Assembly (NCBI RefSeq): GCF_014203735.1 | Contig: NZ_JACHJQ010000002.1 | Span: forward strand, 1 to 64,000 | From: Actinophytocola algeriensis | Lineage (GTDB): Bacteria > Actinomycetota > Actinomycetes > Mycobacteriales > Pseudonocardiaceae | Reading direction: 5' to 3' | DNA: 64,000 nucleotides | Shown here: piece by piece, positions 29,154 to 37,278 of the stretch | Layout of the letters: each line of letters opens with the position of its first letter | Position numbering within the stretch: the first letter of the stretch is position 1 | Position numbers and translations under genes: made by a program | The notes under the pieces: generated by a model | What the model was told of the DNA's origin: nothing | Database searches by the model: none | What the model saw: only the letters and a program-made list of their open reading frames with translations

Positions 29154-29351
29154 GATGAGCTGTTCGGGCGGCGGTCCTCCCCTCTGGCGCGGGACCTGGG
29201 TGCCAAGAAGGCGGACGCGCGCAACGCCGCTCGTCGCGGCGACACCCGCGGCGCATGGGTCTGCGCCGAGACCGAGCCCGTCCACGGTCACGTCGACGAC
29301 GCGGTGCTCGACGCCATCGCCGAGGTCGCGGTCTGGGCACCACGTCGCTGA
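29154..29351 (+). pseudogene. 5'-truncated open frame next to an AT-rich island
   Basis: A frame of 65 codons (DELFGRRSSPLARDLGAKKA ... then CAETEPVHGHVDDAVLDAI) ends in a TGA at 29349. It has convincing high-GC codon use but no start codon with a ribosome binding site. It looks like the 3' tail of a lost gene. Just upstream (29101-29153) is the most AT-rich stretch of the window. No family recognised. The rest of 29059-29366 holds nothing else visible. Confidence 0.35.
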
Positions 29352-29366
29352 CGCGTCCCGGCTCTG

Positions 29367-30770
29367 CTACGGGCGACCGTACGTCTCGAGCAGCCGCAGC
29401 CAGATCTCGTTGATCGTCGGGTAGGCGGGTACCGCGTGCCACAGCCGGTCGATGGGGACCTCGCCGACGACCGCGACCGTCGCGGCCTGCAGCAGTTCGC
29501 TCACGTCCTGGCCCACGAACGTCACCCCGAGCACCACGCGGCGCTTCTCGTCGACCACCATGCGCGCGGTGCCCGCGTACCCGTCGGCGTGGACGCTCGC
29601 GCCCGCCACGTTGCCGATCTCGTAGTCGACGACCCGGATCTCGTAGCCCTTGGCCTCGGCCGCGGCGGCCGTCAGCCCGACCGACGCGACCTCGGGGTCG
29701 GTGAACGTCACCTGCGGCACGGCCTCGTGGTCGGCGGTCGCGACGTGCGTGCCCCACGCGCCGTCGGCGACCGGCCTGCCCTGCGCGCGGGCCGCGATCA
29801 CGTCGCCCGCCGCGCGCGCCTGGTACTTGCCCTGGTGGGTGAGGAGCGCGCGGTGGTTCACGTCGCCGACCGCGTAGAGCCAGTCGACGCCGGGGACGCG
29901 CATCGTGTCGTCGACCTCGAGCCAGCGGCCCGATGCCAGCCCGACGGTGTCGAGGCCGATGTCACCGGTGCGCGGCGTCCTGCCGGTGGCGACGAGCACC
30001 TCGGCGGCGGTGACCGTCGTGCCAGCGGAGGTCTCGATCACGACGTCGTCCCCGTCGCGGCGCACCGACGTCGGCGACGTGTCCAGCAGCACGGTGGCGC
30101 CCAGCTCCCGCAGTGCCTTCGCGACCGCCTCCCCCGCGAACGGCTCCATGCCGCCGAGCAGCGCGCTGCGGGAGACCAGCGTGACGGCGGTGCCGAACGA
30201 CGCGTAGGCGGTGGCCATCTCGGTGGCGACCACTCCCCCGCCGATGATGGCGAGGCTCGCGGGCGCCGCCTTCGCGCTCGTCGCCTCCCTGCTGGTCCAC
30301 GGCCGCGCGTCCCGCAGGCCGGGGATGTCGGGCACGAGCGCGTCACTACCGGTGGCGACGACCACCGCGTGCCGCGCGGTCAACACGGTCTCCCCGACGG
30401 TGACCTCCTTCTCGCCGGTGATCCGCCCGTGCCCTCGGACGAGCCCGATGCCCGCGCTCTCGACCCAGCCGACCTGCCCGTCGTCGGACCAGTCGCTGGT
30501 GAAGGAGTCCCGGCGTTTCAGCACCGCGGCGACGTCGAGATCACCGGTGGCCGCCTGCGCTGCGCCCTGGACCTGGCGCGCGGCCCGGAGCACGTGCCCG
30601 GGGCGCAGCAGGGCCTTGGACGGCATGCACGCCCAGTACGAGCACTCGCCGCCGACCAGCTCGCTCTCCACGAGCACGGCGGACAGCCCGCCCTGCACGG
30701 CGCGATCGGCCACGTTCTCCCCGACCGCCCCGGCCCCCAGGACGATCACGTCGTACTCGGCCCTGTCCAT
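29367..30770 (-). CDS. Flavoprotein pyridine nucleotide-disulfide oxidoreductase
   Basis: A 467-residue class I flavoprotein disulfide reductase (dihydrolipoamide dehydrogenase/mercuric reductase-like). FAD motif GAGAVGENVAD (about residue 11), redox disulfide in GGECSYWACMPSKAL (Cys-x4-Cys), NAD(P) motif IIGGGVVATEMA, second FAD motif LYAVGDVNHRALLTHQGKYQ, and the C-terminal dimerisation domain ending in HAVPAYPTINEIW, with the catalytic His before PAYPT. The CSYWAC disulfide variant is typical of an actinobacterial subgroup of unknown substrate, so lipoamide is not assumed. Monocistronic. Confidence 0.9.
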   Translation of the reverse strand: MDRAEYDVIVLGAGAVGENVADRAVQGGLSAVLVESELVGGECSYWACMPSKALLRPGHVLRAARQVQGAAQAATGDLDVAAVLKRRDSFTSDWSDDGQVGWVESAGIGLVRGHGRITGEKEVTVGETVLTARHAVVVATGSDALVPDIPGLRDARPWTSREATSAKAAPASLAIIGGGVVATEMATAYASFGTAVTLVSRSALLGGMEPFAGEAVAKALRELGATVLLDTSPTSVRRDGDDVVIETSAGTTVTAAEVLVATGRTPRTGDIGLDTVGLASGRWLEVDDTMRVPGVDWLYAVGDVNHRALLTHQGKYQARAAGDVIAARAQGRPVADGAWGTHVATADHEAVPQVTFTDPEVASVGLTAAAAEAKGYEIRVVDYEIGNVAGASVHADGYAGTARMVVDEKRRVVLGVTFVGQDVSELLQAATVAVVGEVPIDRLWHAVPAYPTINEIWLRLLETYGRP

Positions 30771-30861
30771 GTGTGCACTCCTGATCGCCGCGAGCGTGGT
30801 CGCCGTCGATTGAACCCGCACGAGGCCGGACGTGCGAGCCGGCAGGGCCCGCGTGTCGCGA

Positions 30862-30963
30862 TCACCCCGCGCGCACGTCGATGCGGAGGTCGGCGGTGAT
30901 CGGGATCAGGTAGGCGCTCCGGCGGTGGATCTCGTTGAGCAGCAACACGACGAGACCGAACAC
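30862..30963 (-). other. Possible small membrane peptide or tail of a lost membrane gene
   Basis: A short frame reads VFGLVVLLLNEIHRRSAYLI and then a hydrophilic end ITADLRIDVRAG. It looks like the last membrane helix and tail of an integral membrane protein. No ribosome binding site is seen and the frame has no good start upstream. Listed because it is the only coding-like signal in 30771-31056. Confidence 0.25.
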
Positions 30964-31056
30964 GATCAGTGGGAGCTTGCACGAAGTTAGGTCGCCGCAC
31001 GGCGCGCCGCCATAACGAAAGGCGGACTCCCTTTCACCCGAACAGAGCAGCCGGGG

Positions 31057-33810
31057 CTACGCGGGCTTGCCGAGGCGGTGCACGAGTGCCGACCGGGTGC
31101 GGACGTTCAGCTTCGGGAAGATGTGGGACAGGTGGGACTCGACGGTCCGGCGGCTCAGGAACAGGCGGGTCGCGATCTCCTGGTTCGACAGGCCGGTTAC
31201 CACCAGGTCGGCTATCTCGCGTTCCCGGCGGGTCAGGACCCCCGCCGGCGTCTCGCCGGTCGCCCGCGCGTACCGCTGCCGGTCCAGGTCCACTGTGGAC
31301 GCCAGCCAGTGGGCGCCGCACGCCAGGTGGCCGGTGGTGGCGCGGGTGAACGACTCCTCGGCGCGGCCGTGGTCGCCTCGGCGGGCATGGGTCACGCCCG
31401 CCAGGTGGTGGGCTTGCGCTTCCTCCACCGGTGCCTTCGTCGCGGCGAACACCGTCGCGGCCTGCGTGGCCAGGGTGGTCGCCTGGTCGAGGCTGCCAGC
31501 GCGTGCCGCCACGAACGCCTTGGCGTACCAGGAAAGCCCGCGTTCGTAGTCGAGGCAGGCGGCCGCCGCCACGGCTTCGGCCGTCGCCGCGGCTCGCCAG
31601 GCCTCCGCTACCGCGTCCGTCCTCGCCAGGGCCTTGGCGATCGCCACCTGGCGGATCACCTCCGTCGTCGGGTCGGCAGGCCACGCCACGTCCGGGTCGG
31701 TCAGGAACGTCAGGCCCGGCCGCACGTCCGCGGCGACGGTGTGGGCGATGGCCAGGTTGAGCTGCCCGATCCGCCACCAGGTTCGCGACCGGGGGCGAGC
31801 GCCACTGGCCAGCACGTCCGCCGCGGCGAGGGCGGCGGCCGGGCCCGAGGTCCACAGCAGCGGCCGGATCCGCACCGCGTCCGCCATGGCGCGCATCTCC
31901 AGGCTGCCCATCTGATCGGCCAGCAGCCCGGCCTGCTCGGCCAGCCGCAACGCGGAGTCCACGCGCCCCAGCCTGGTCTCCAGCGCGGCGTGCACGACCA
32001 TCAGGTACGGCAGCGCGCTGCTGTGCCGCGCCTGCTCGACCACCGCGTGCGCCCGCTCGAGGTGCTCGGTGGCGGCGGTGAGGTCGCCGAGCCGCATCTC
32101 CGCCCACGCCAACGGGCCCAGCAGCTCGACGTGCGGGCGCAGCGTGACGTCGCTGACGGTGTTCAGCAGGCGCGCCGCGTCCCGGGCGGCGGTTCGCGCC
32201 CGCGCGATGTGCCCGGCGTACACCGCCCCCCACGCCTCCAGTGACCGCGCCGCCGACGCCAGCGCGGGCCGCCGCCCGCCCAGCAGGTCGACGGCCCGGC
32301 GCGCGTGGTCCATCGCCTCGGCGGCCTGCTCGCCCAACGCGGCGAGCGCCGCGAGCTGGACCCGCAGCTTGCCCTCCGCGGCCGGATCCTGTTGTGCCCG
32401 CGGCAGTTCGGCGTGGACCAGCGCCGACGCGGTGTCCAGGTCGCCGAGGAAGCGGGCGATCACCATGCCGAACGCGGCCGCCTCCGCGCGGACCGGGCTG
32501 CCGTCGCACAGCAGTTCCTGCAGCACCTCCCAGCTGCGGCTGAGATCGCCGGACAGGCCAAGCGCCCGCGCGTACTGCAGCATGACCATCGGCCGCTGCT
32601 CCCGCATCGGACCGGTCGTCGACAGCACGCGCAGCGCGGTGCCGAGCCAGCGGACCGCGGTGCCCGGCGCCTGGCACACCACCGACCGCCCCGCCTGCAC
32701 CAGCGTCGACGCGGCGAGGTCGTCGCCGTACTGGGCCGACCGCGCCACGTGGTGCGCGACGAGGTGCAGCGGGCCGTCGTGCTCCCGCAGGTACCGCGCG
32801 GCGCGGGCGTGTGCCTGCGACCGCCACGCCGGGCCGGCCAGTTCGTGCGCGGCCGCCCGGATCAGCGGGTGCGGGTAGCAGAACCAGGCGCCGTCCATGT
32901 CCCCCAGCCCGGCCCAGCACAGCTGGTCCAGCGCTTTGACCACAGTGGACTCCGGCAGGTCCGCGACGTGCGCCACCAGGCCGATCGCCGCGTGGTCGCC
33001 GACGACCGCCGCCGCGTACGCGACCCGCTGCACCTGCTCGTCCAGCGCGGCGACGTCGACGATGATGGTGCGCAGGATGCGCCGCGTGAACTCGTCGACC
33101 GACACGGGCTCGTCGCCGTCGCTCTCCCGGACCAGGTCGGCGAGGCGCGCGTCGGTGAGCCGGATCAGTGCCTGCAGGTACAGGGGGTTGCCTCGGCAGG
33201 CCCGCATCAGCAGGTCGCGACGGTCAGCGCCGACCGAGGGCAGCAGCTCCCGGACGTCCGCCGCGGTCAGCGGGTCGAGGTGCAGGCGCGTGGCGCCCTC
33301 CCCGGCCCTGGTGATCGCGTCCACGACGCGCACCGGAGGCCGCGAACCGCGGAACGCGACGACCACGAGCACCGGCGCCTCCGGTGGGTGCCGGATCAGG
33401 AACTCCACGAGCTCCACCGACGCCTGGTCCGCCCACTGCAGGTCGTCGAGCACCAGCGCGGCACCGCCGGCCACACACTCGAGGTGCCTGCGCACCGCCG
33501 AGTAGACACCGAACCGGTCGACGTCACTCCCGCCGATCCGCACCTGCCGGAACGAGTCCCGGAAGGTCGCCAGCGGAACTTCGCGCTCGAACTGGGTCGC
33601 GCGGCCGACGTGCACCACCAGCCCGGCGTCCCGCGCCAGCCTGACGGCCTCCGCCAGCACCCTGCTCTTGCCGATGCCGGGCTCCCCCGACACCTCCACG
33701 ACCGCGAACCGGCCCTGCCGCACCCGGTGCACCACACCGGCGAGGATCTCGACACAGTCCTGCCTGCCCACCAGCGGCAGAACTCTCGACGTTTCCTTGT
33801 CCCCCACCAC
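31057..33810 (-). CDS. LAL-type (large ATP-binding) LuxR-family regulator
   Basis: A 917-residue STAND-type transcriptional regulator. The AAA/NB module has Walker A GEPGIGKSRVL (about residue 44) and Walker B LVLDDLQWAD (about residue 120). It is followed by a long helical TPR-like region and a C-terminal LuxR helix-turn-helix (LTRREREIADLVVTGLSNQE, then RLFLSRRTVESHLSHIFPKL). Such regulators usually control secondary metabolism or catabolism in response to a ligand. The GTG at 33810 is the first before VGDKETSRVLPLVGRQ. No obvious target operon abuts; the secreted double hydrolase lies downstream on the same strand after a 212-bp gap. Confidence 0.88.
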   Translation of the reverse strand: MVGDKETSRVLPLVGRQDCVEILAGVVHRVRQGRFAVVEVSGEPGIGKSRVLAEAVRLARDAGLVVHVGRATQFEREVPLATFRDSFRQVRIGGSDVDRFGVYSAVRRHLECVAGGAALVLDDLQWADQASVELVEFLIRHPPEAPVLVVVAFRGSRPPVRVVDAITRAGEGATRLHLDPLTAADVRELLPSVGADRRDLLMRACRGNPLYLQALIRLTDARLADLVRESDGDEPVSVDEFTRRILRTIIVDVAALDEQVQRVAYAAAVVGDHAAIGLVAHVADLPESTVVKALDQLCWAGLGDMDGAWFCYPHPLIRAAAHELAGPAWRSQAHARAARYLREHDGPLHLVAHHVARSAQYGDDLAASTLVQAGRSVVCQAPGTAVRWLGTALRVLSTTGPMREQRPMVMLQYARALGLSGDLSRSWEVLQELLCDGSPVRAEAAAFGMVIARFLGDLDTASALVHAELPRAQQDPAAEGKLRVQLAALAALGEQAAEAMDHARRAVDLLGGRRPALASAARSLEAWGAVYAGHIARARTAARDAARLLNTVSDVTLRPHVELLGPLAWAEMRLGDLTAATEHLERAHAVVEQARHSSALPYLMVVHAALETRLGRVDSALRLAEQAGLLADQMGSLEMRAMADAVRIRPLLWTSGPAAALAAADVLASGARPRSRTWWRIGQLNLAIAHTVAADVRPGLTFLTDPDVAWPADPTTEVIRQVAIAKALARTDAVAEAWRAAATAEAVAAAACLDYERGLSWYAKAFVAARAGSLDQATTLATQAATVFAATKAPVEEAQAHHLAGVTHARRGDHGRAEESFTRATTGHLACGAHWLASTVDLDRQRYARATGETPAGVLTRREREIADLVVTGLSNQEIATRLFLSRRTVESHLSHIFPKLNVRTRSALVHRLGKPA

Positions 33811-34022
33811 AATCGCCCCCGGAAGTCCTAGGACTCCCCGCCGCGGCCCAGTTTACGGGCGCCGAACGGGTGCGGTGGCGGTGCATCCGGCCGCAAAGTC
33901 TGGGTCAATCGGAGGAAAGGGCGGTCGCATCACGGGTTTCATGGTCTCGGAGGTAGGTGTGGGCTCGCGCCCCCGCGTCTTCCACACCCCTTGGTGACCC
34001 GCGAAGCGACGCGTTCGAGCCA

Positions 34023-36575
34023 CTAGTGACCGTCGCCGAACTTGCGGTCCAGGTAGTCCTTGAACTGCACGGTTACCGAGTGCTCGTCCGAGGGCCAGTT
34101 GGGCACCGCGACCGTGCGGGTCGTGCCGCCGCTGCCGCGGGCTACCTCCGTCACCCGGATCGACGTGGGTGGCTGGGTCGGCAGGTAGGAGTCGACGGCG
34201 GTCAGGAACGGCAGCGCGTTGAACGGGGGCAGCGCGCTGCCCAGTGTGGAGGTGCGGTCGCAGCCGTCGTCGAAGGCGAACGTCGCCAGGACCTGGCGGG
34301 CCCGGGGTGCGACGGCCGGGTCGAGGACGTTCACGCCGTCCAGTTCCAGGCGGTCGTTGTCGGGCTGGTCCGACCACCACTCGCGGCCGCGCAGGACGGT
34401 CAGGGCCGTATGGGTGGGGCACTTGTCCACGTAGTCGGCGATGCCGCCCGGTCCGGAGACCTGCAGGCGCAGGAAGTGGTCGGAGCGTTCGAACGGCTCG
34501 AAGTAGAAGTGGTACGTCTGCTGGCCTTCCCGCAGCAGCACGATCTCGTAGTGCTTGCGGCCGTTGACCTTCAGCGGCCCGAACGAGCCGTCCGCGCGGG
34601 TGTTGACGTCGTGGGCGCGGTCGCGGCGCGCACCCGTGCGGTCGTCGACCTCCCACACCTGCAGGCGGCCCGCGACGCCACTGTTCTGCGGGAACAACAC
34701 GGCACGGCCCGCGATCGCGACGTGGCCCGGTGGTTGCGGGGTCACCTCCGTCGTGATCGGTGGCCGGTCGCGCAGGAACTGGTGCACGTGGGTGAAACTC
34801 TCGGCCGACGTGGCCGTCTCGGTGTGCCCCAGGTGCGGCAGGCGCACGTTCGTCGCGCCGCCGATGCTGCCGCCGGGCTGCAGGCTGCCCCACAGCGCGA
34901 GCGTCGGCACACCGCCGGGCAGGGTGGCGCTGGAGCGGCCGTCGACGTTGACGTACCTGCGCACCAGCGCCGCACGCGCCGGGGTGGCCAGGTAGGCGTG
35001 CATCACCGTGGTGCCGCGGGAGTGTGCGACGATGTCCACTGTGGACGCACCGGTCCTGGTCCTGACGTCGGCGATGAACGCGTCCAGGCCCGCGACGGCC
35101 TGGTCGTTGGTCGCGACGCTGGTGTCGTACTCGTAGGCGTACAGCAGGCCGTCGGCGTACCCGTTGGCGGAGAACCGTTTCGCGTTCGACTGCCACTGGT
35201 GCGCCGAGCCCTGCTGCCCGTGCACGAAGATCACCGGCGGGGGCTCGTCGTGGTTCCGCTTCGCGTCCGCGGGCAGCAGGTACCCGGCGCGGACGGCCTT
35301 CGCGTCGGCGGCGATGACCCGGCTGACGTAGGCGCCGTGGTTCGGGTACAGGCGTGCCAGCGTCGGGCCGTCGAACGGCACGTGGGTGCCGAACAGGCGG
35401 CAGAACGACTCGCCGCTGTTGTCGCCGGTGTTCAGCGCGGTCGGTGCCACCACCTGTGACAGGCGGATCCCGCCCACGGCCAGGCCGAGGTCGTCCCGCG
35501 TCTTGGTGACGCCGTCGGCCTCGAACGCGAGCGGCGGGGCGGTCGGCGGCGGTGTCCCCCGCTCGACCCATGTCCGCAGGTGCTCGTACGCGGCCGCGGT
35601 GACGTGGTGCATGGGTACGCGGCTGAACGGCGGCCGGTCGCAGGTGTACTGGGGCGCCCCGCCGAGGTCGCGTTCCGAGATCGGCGCTCGGTAGACCTGC
35701 CCCTCGTGGCCCGAGTGCGCCGTGCCCGCGACCTCCCAGCGGCGGAACCGGTCGGTGTCCGCCGGGCGCTGCGCGGAGCGCACGTCGGTCTCGGACAGCA
35801 GCTGGAAGACGGGTTCCTTGCCCACCCGCGTGGGAGCGGTGCCGACCACGAAGGCGTACCCGTCGAAGACCGGCCGCATCTGCGGCAGCACCCGGTCGTA
35901 CAGCACGGTCATCCGGCCCGCGGACTGGGAGGCACCGATCGCCAGCACCGTCCTTGGCCGCAGCCTGCCCATGACGGCACCGTTCTCCACGGCGCGGCCC
36001 GCCTGCGTGAAGATGTCGTAGGACAGCTCGTCGGTCACGTACCGGCCGCCACCGGTCACGTCGAGACCGCCGTAGCGGGCCGGGCTCCACGCGCGGAGCT
36101 GGTCGACGCCGACGCGCTGCGCCGACACCCCGACCCACGCGTGCCCGGCCCGGATGGTCGCCTCCGCGTTCCACAGCGCGTCGAGGTCGTACCCGGCCGT
36201 GACGTTCTGCCACTCGACGAGCGCGGTACCGCTGAAGTCGCCGGCGCGGACGGGTCGCCGGACCACGACCCGCGTCGTGTACGCCACGTCGGTGGCGACC
36301 GGTGTCCCGTCGGTTGCCCAGCCGTCCGCGCGGCCGGAGAGGTGGAACTCCTCTTCCACGTAGCCCCTGGCGGCCAGGTCGACGGGGGTGGAGAAGAACG
36401 GGTAGGTGTCCTCGATCCGTTCTGCCAGGCGGTCACCCGGCACGGTGCCGGGCAGCGGCCCGACGACTCCCGCCGCTGGTTCGGCGGGTTCGGCGGACGC
36501 GGGCAGGGTGGTCGGGACGAGGAGGCCGAGTACGACGGCGACCAACCCGGCACGACCCCACGTGGCGATCGACAT
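34023..36575 (-). CDS. Secreted fusion of two alpha/beta hydrolase domains
   Basis: An 850-residue exported protein. Residues 1-30 are a signal peptide. Residues about 40-460 match the alpha/beta hydrolase domain family of large secreted esterases (SARYGGLDVTGG-type segment, nucleophile elbow IGASQSAGRM, RWEVAGTAHSGH). Residues about 480-640 are a second lipase-like domain (VIFVHGQQGSAHQWQ, nucleophile VAHSRGTTV, catalytic His near PHLGHTETAT). The last 200 residues are beta-rich and probably carbohydrate- or Ig-like. Two active sites in one chain are unusual. ATG 36575 starts the signal peptide. Confidence 0.78.
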   Translation of the reverse strand: MSIATWGRAGLVAVVLGLLVPTTLPASAEPAEPAAGVVGPLPGTVPGDRLAERIEDTYPFFSTPVDLAARGYVEEEFHLSGRADGWATDGTPVATDVAYTTRVVVRRPVRAGDFSGTALVEWQNVTAGYDLDALWNAEATIRAGHAWVGVSAQRVGVDQLRAWSPARYGGLDVTGGGRYVTDELSYDIFTQAGRAVENGAVMGRLRPRTVLAIGASQSAGRMTVLYDRVLPQMRPVFDGYAFVVGTAPTRVGKEPVFQLLSETDVRSAQRPADTDRFRRWEVAGTAHSGHEGQVYRAPISERDLGGAPQYTCDRPPFSRVPMHHVTAAAYEHLRTWVERGTPPPTAPPLAFEADGVTKTRDDLGLAVGGIRLSQVVAPTALNTGDNSGESFCRLFGTHVPFDGPTLARLYPNHGAYVSRVIAADAKAVRAGYLLPADAKRNHDEPPPVIFVHGQQGSAHQWQSNAKRFSANGYADGLLYAYEYDTSVATNDQAVAGLDAFIADVRTRTGASTVDIVAHSRGTTVMHAYLATPARAALVRRYVNVDGRSSATLPGGVPTLALWGSLQPGGSIGGATNVRLPHLGHTETATSAESFTHVHQFLRDRPPITTEVTPQPPGHVAIAGRAVLFPQNSGVAGRLQVWEVDDRTGARRDRAHDVNTRADGSFGPLKVNGRKHYEIVLLREGQQTYHFYFEPFERSDHFLRLQVSGPGGIADYVDKCPTHTALTVLRGREWWSDQPDNDRLELDGVNVLDPAVAPRARQVLATFAFDDGCDRTSTLGSALPPFNALPFLTAVDSYLPTQPPTSIRVTEVARGSGGTTRTVAVPNWPSDEHSVTVQFKDYLDRKFGDGH

Positions 36576-36721
36576 GGCAGCTCCCGCGGCGGTGGGGGAA
36601 GGGCACCGCGAACGTAACGGGCCCACCACCGTCCGTGCCAGAGGCCGGGCAACCAACACGGGTTCGACGATCCGCACATACCGGCAGGCCGAGACGCCGG
36701 GCCGGTGCACGACGCTCGGTG

Positions 36722-36811
36722 CGGAGGATGCGGGATTCGAACCTGCGCGACGCTCTTCACGCCGACCACCGTTTTCGAGACGGCTGCCTTACCTGGCTCG
36801 GCCAATCCTCC
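36722..36811 (-). tRNA. tRNA-Ser(CGA)
   Basis: A 90-nt class II tRNA: acceptor GGAGGAT pairs fully with ATCCTCC, discriminator G73, anticodon loop CTCGAAA (CGA, reads UCG), long variable arm with a GGCG/CGTC stem, and T loop TTCGAAT. The T stem has one A-C mismatch (GCAGG/CCCGC). CCA is not encoded. It is last of three tRNA-like genes transcribed leftwards. Confidence 0.85.
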
Positions 36812-36821
36812 CGTGCGGACG

Positions 36822-36905
36822 CGGTACCGCGCGGATCGAACGCGCGCCGGGTCACCCCGGACCTCGGATCAGCAATCCGGTGCCTTGCCACTCGGCCAGC
36901 CCTCC
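36822..36905 (-). tRNA. tRNA-Ser(GCU)-like gene with broken acceptor stem, probably pseudo
   Basis: D arm, anticodon loop TTGCTGA (GCU, reads AGC/AGU), long variable arm (CCGGG/CCCGG) and a perfect T arm (GCGCG/CGCGC around TTCGATC) are all present. The 5' acceptor strand GGAGGGC faces GGTACCG, giving only two Watson-Crick pairs and one wobble of seven. The anticodon stem has one mismatch. The right end of a normal tRNA-Ser gene seems to have been replaced. Not expected to be charged as written. Confidence 0.6.
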
Positions 36906-36914
36906 TGCGCCGCG

Positions 36915-36987
36915 TGCCCTTACCAGGATTCGAACCTGGACTGACCGGATTCTGAGTCCGGTGCCTCTTCCGTTGGGCTACAAGGGC
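36915..36987 (-). tRNA. Class-I-shaped tRNA with Leu CAG anticodon
   Basis: A 73-nt cloverleaf: acceptor GCCCTTG/TAAGGGC (one G-T), anticodon stem CCGGA/TCCGG, loop CTCAGAA (CAG, reads CUG), T arm CCAGG/CCTGG around TTCGAAT, discriminator A73. The variable region is only five bases, whereas bacterial tRNA-Leu is class II with a long arm. The D stem has three pairs. CCA is not encoded. It is the first tRNA after the terminator at 37011-37050. Confidence 0.75.
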
Positions 36988-37010
36988 GTGAAATACATTT
37001 CCGAGCACGC

Positions 37011-37050
37011 GAAAAAGAAAGCCGCCCGAATCGGCAATCCGATGGGCGGC
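37011..37050 (-). terminator. Strong intrinsic terminator before the tRNA array
   Basis: Read on the minus strand: GCCGCCC, an inner ATCGG/CCGAT hairpin with an ATTG loop, a TC bulge, GGGCGGC, then TTTCTTTTTC. This is a textbook rho-independent terminator, rare in such GC-rich DNA. It lies between the Ser/Leu-rich frame (ends 37076) and the first tRNA (starts 36987), so it would stop or attenuate transcription before the tRNAs. Confidence 0.85.
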
Positions 37051-37075
37051 TCCCTCGATATGACGAGTGTTCACG

Positions 37076-37177
37076 TCATGGTGGGGAGCCTCCGCAGCTC
37101 AGAAGCAGTGACGAGCCCAGAAGCCGGCTGCCACGGGACGAGCGCGAGAGAAGCTCTCGACTCCACCTGCCCACCAT
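37076..37177 (-). CDS. 33-residue Ser/Leu-rich putative leader peptide
   Basis: A 34-codon frame beginning MVGRWSRELLSRSSRGSRLL. Of 33 residues 9 are Ser and 7 are Leu. GGAGGAGGTG, a full match to the anti-Shine-Dalgarno, ends 3 nt before the ATG. Codons include TCG three times, AGC/AGT three times and CTG three times, which are exactly the codons read by the three tRNA-like genes downstream, plus several codons rare in this genome (CTT, AGT, TCA, CGA). It is followed by a small ATGACG/CGTCAT hairpin and an intrinsic terminator. An overlapping frame (37071-37211) has no comparable ribosome binding site. Confidence 0.5.
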   Translation of the reverse strand: MVGRWSRELLSRSSRGSRLLGSSLLLSCGGSPP

Positions 37178-37197
37178 GGACACCTCCTCCGGAATTC

Positions 37198-37241
37198 CTC
37201 GTACGGGTCATATATTCACCTGTCAACCGCTGCCCTGTCAA
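37198..37241 (-). promoter_or_regulatory. Tandem TTGACA -35 boxes for the leader/tRNA unit
   Basis: Two perfect TTGACA hexamers lie 15 bp apart on the minus strand (37241-37236 and 37226-37221). The second is followed after 17 bp by TACGAG; TATATG lies between. The -10 assignment is uncertain but the doubled perfect -35 is exceptional in this window. The region also holds the divergent methyltransferase promoter, with CATAAT at 37266-37271, 7 nt before its ATG. Confidence 0.5.
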
Positions 37242-37278
37242 CGGATTACGGACATAGATGTCGGGCATAATCGGCGCC

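Noticed and set aside
29155-29424. 89-codon plus-strand frame starting in the AT-rich island
   Set aside because: Its codon use is poor, it runs into the antisense of the flavoprotein gene, and another frame of the same DNA has normal codon bias.
33940-33997. 18-codon frame MVSEVGVGSRPRVFHTPW in the gap after the LuxR gene
   Set aside because: The only Shine-Dalgarno-like sequence is about 20 nt from the ATG and there is no other coding evidence. Nothing else is seen in 33811-34022.
37071-37211. 46-codon frame overlapping the Ser/Leu-rich leader in another frame
   Set aside because: It has no ribosome binding site near its ATG, while the GGAGGAGGTG fits only the ATG at 37177. Kept as an alternative if the leader is shown not to be translated.
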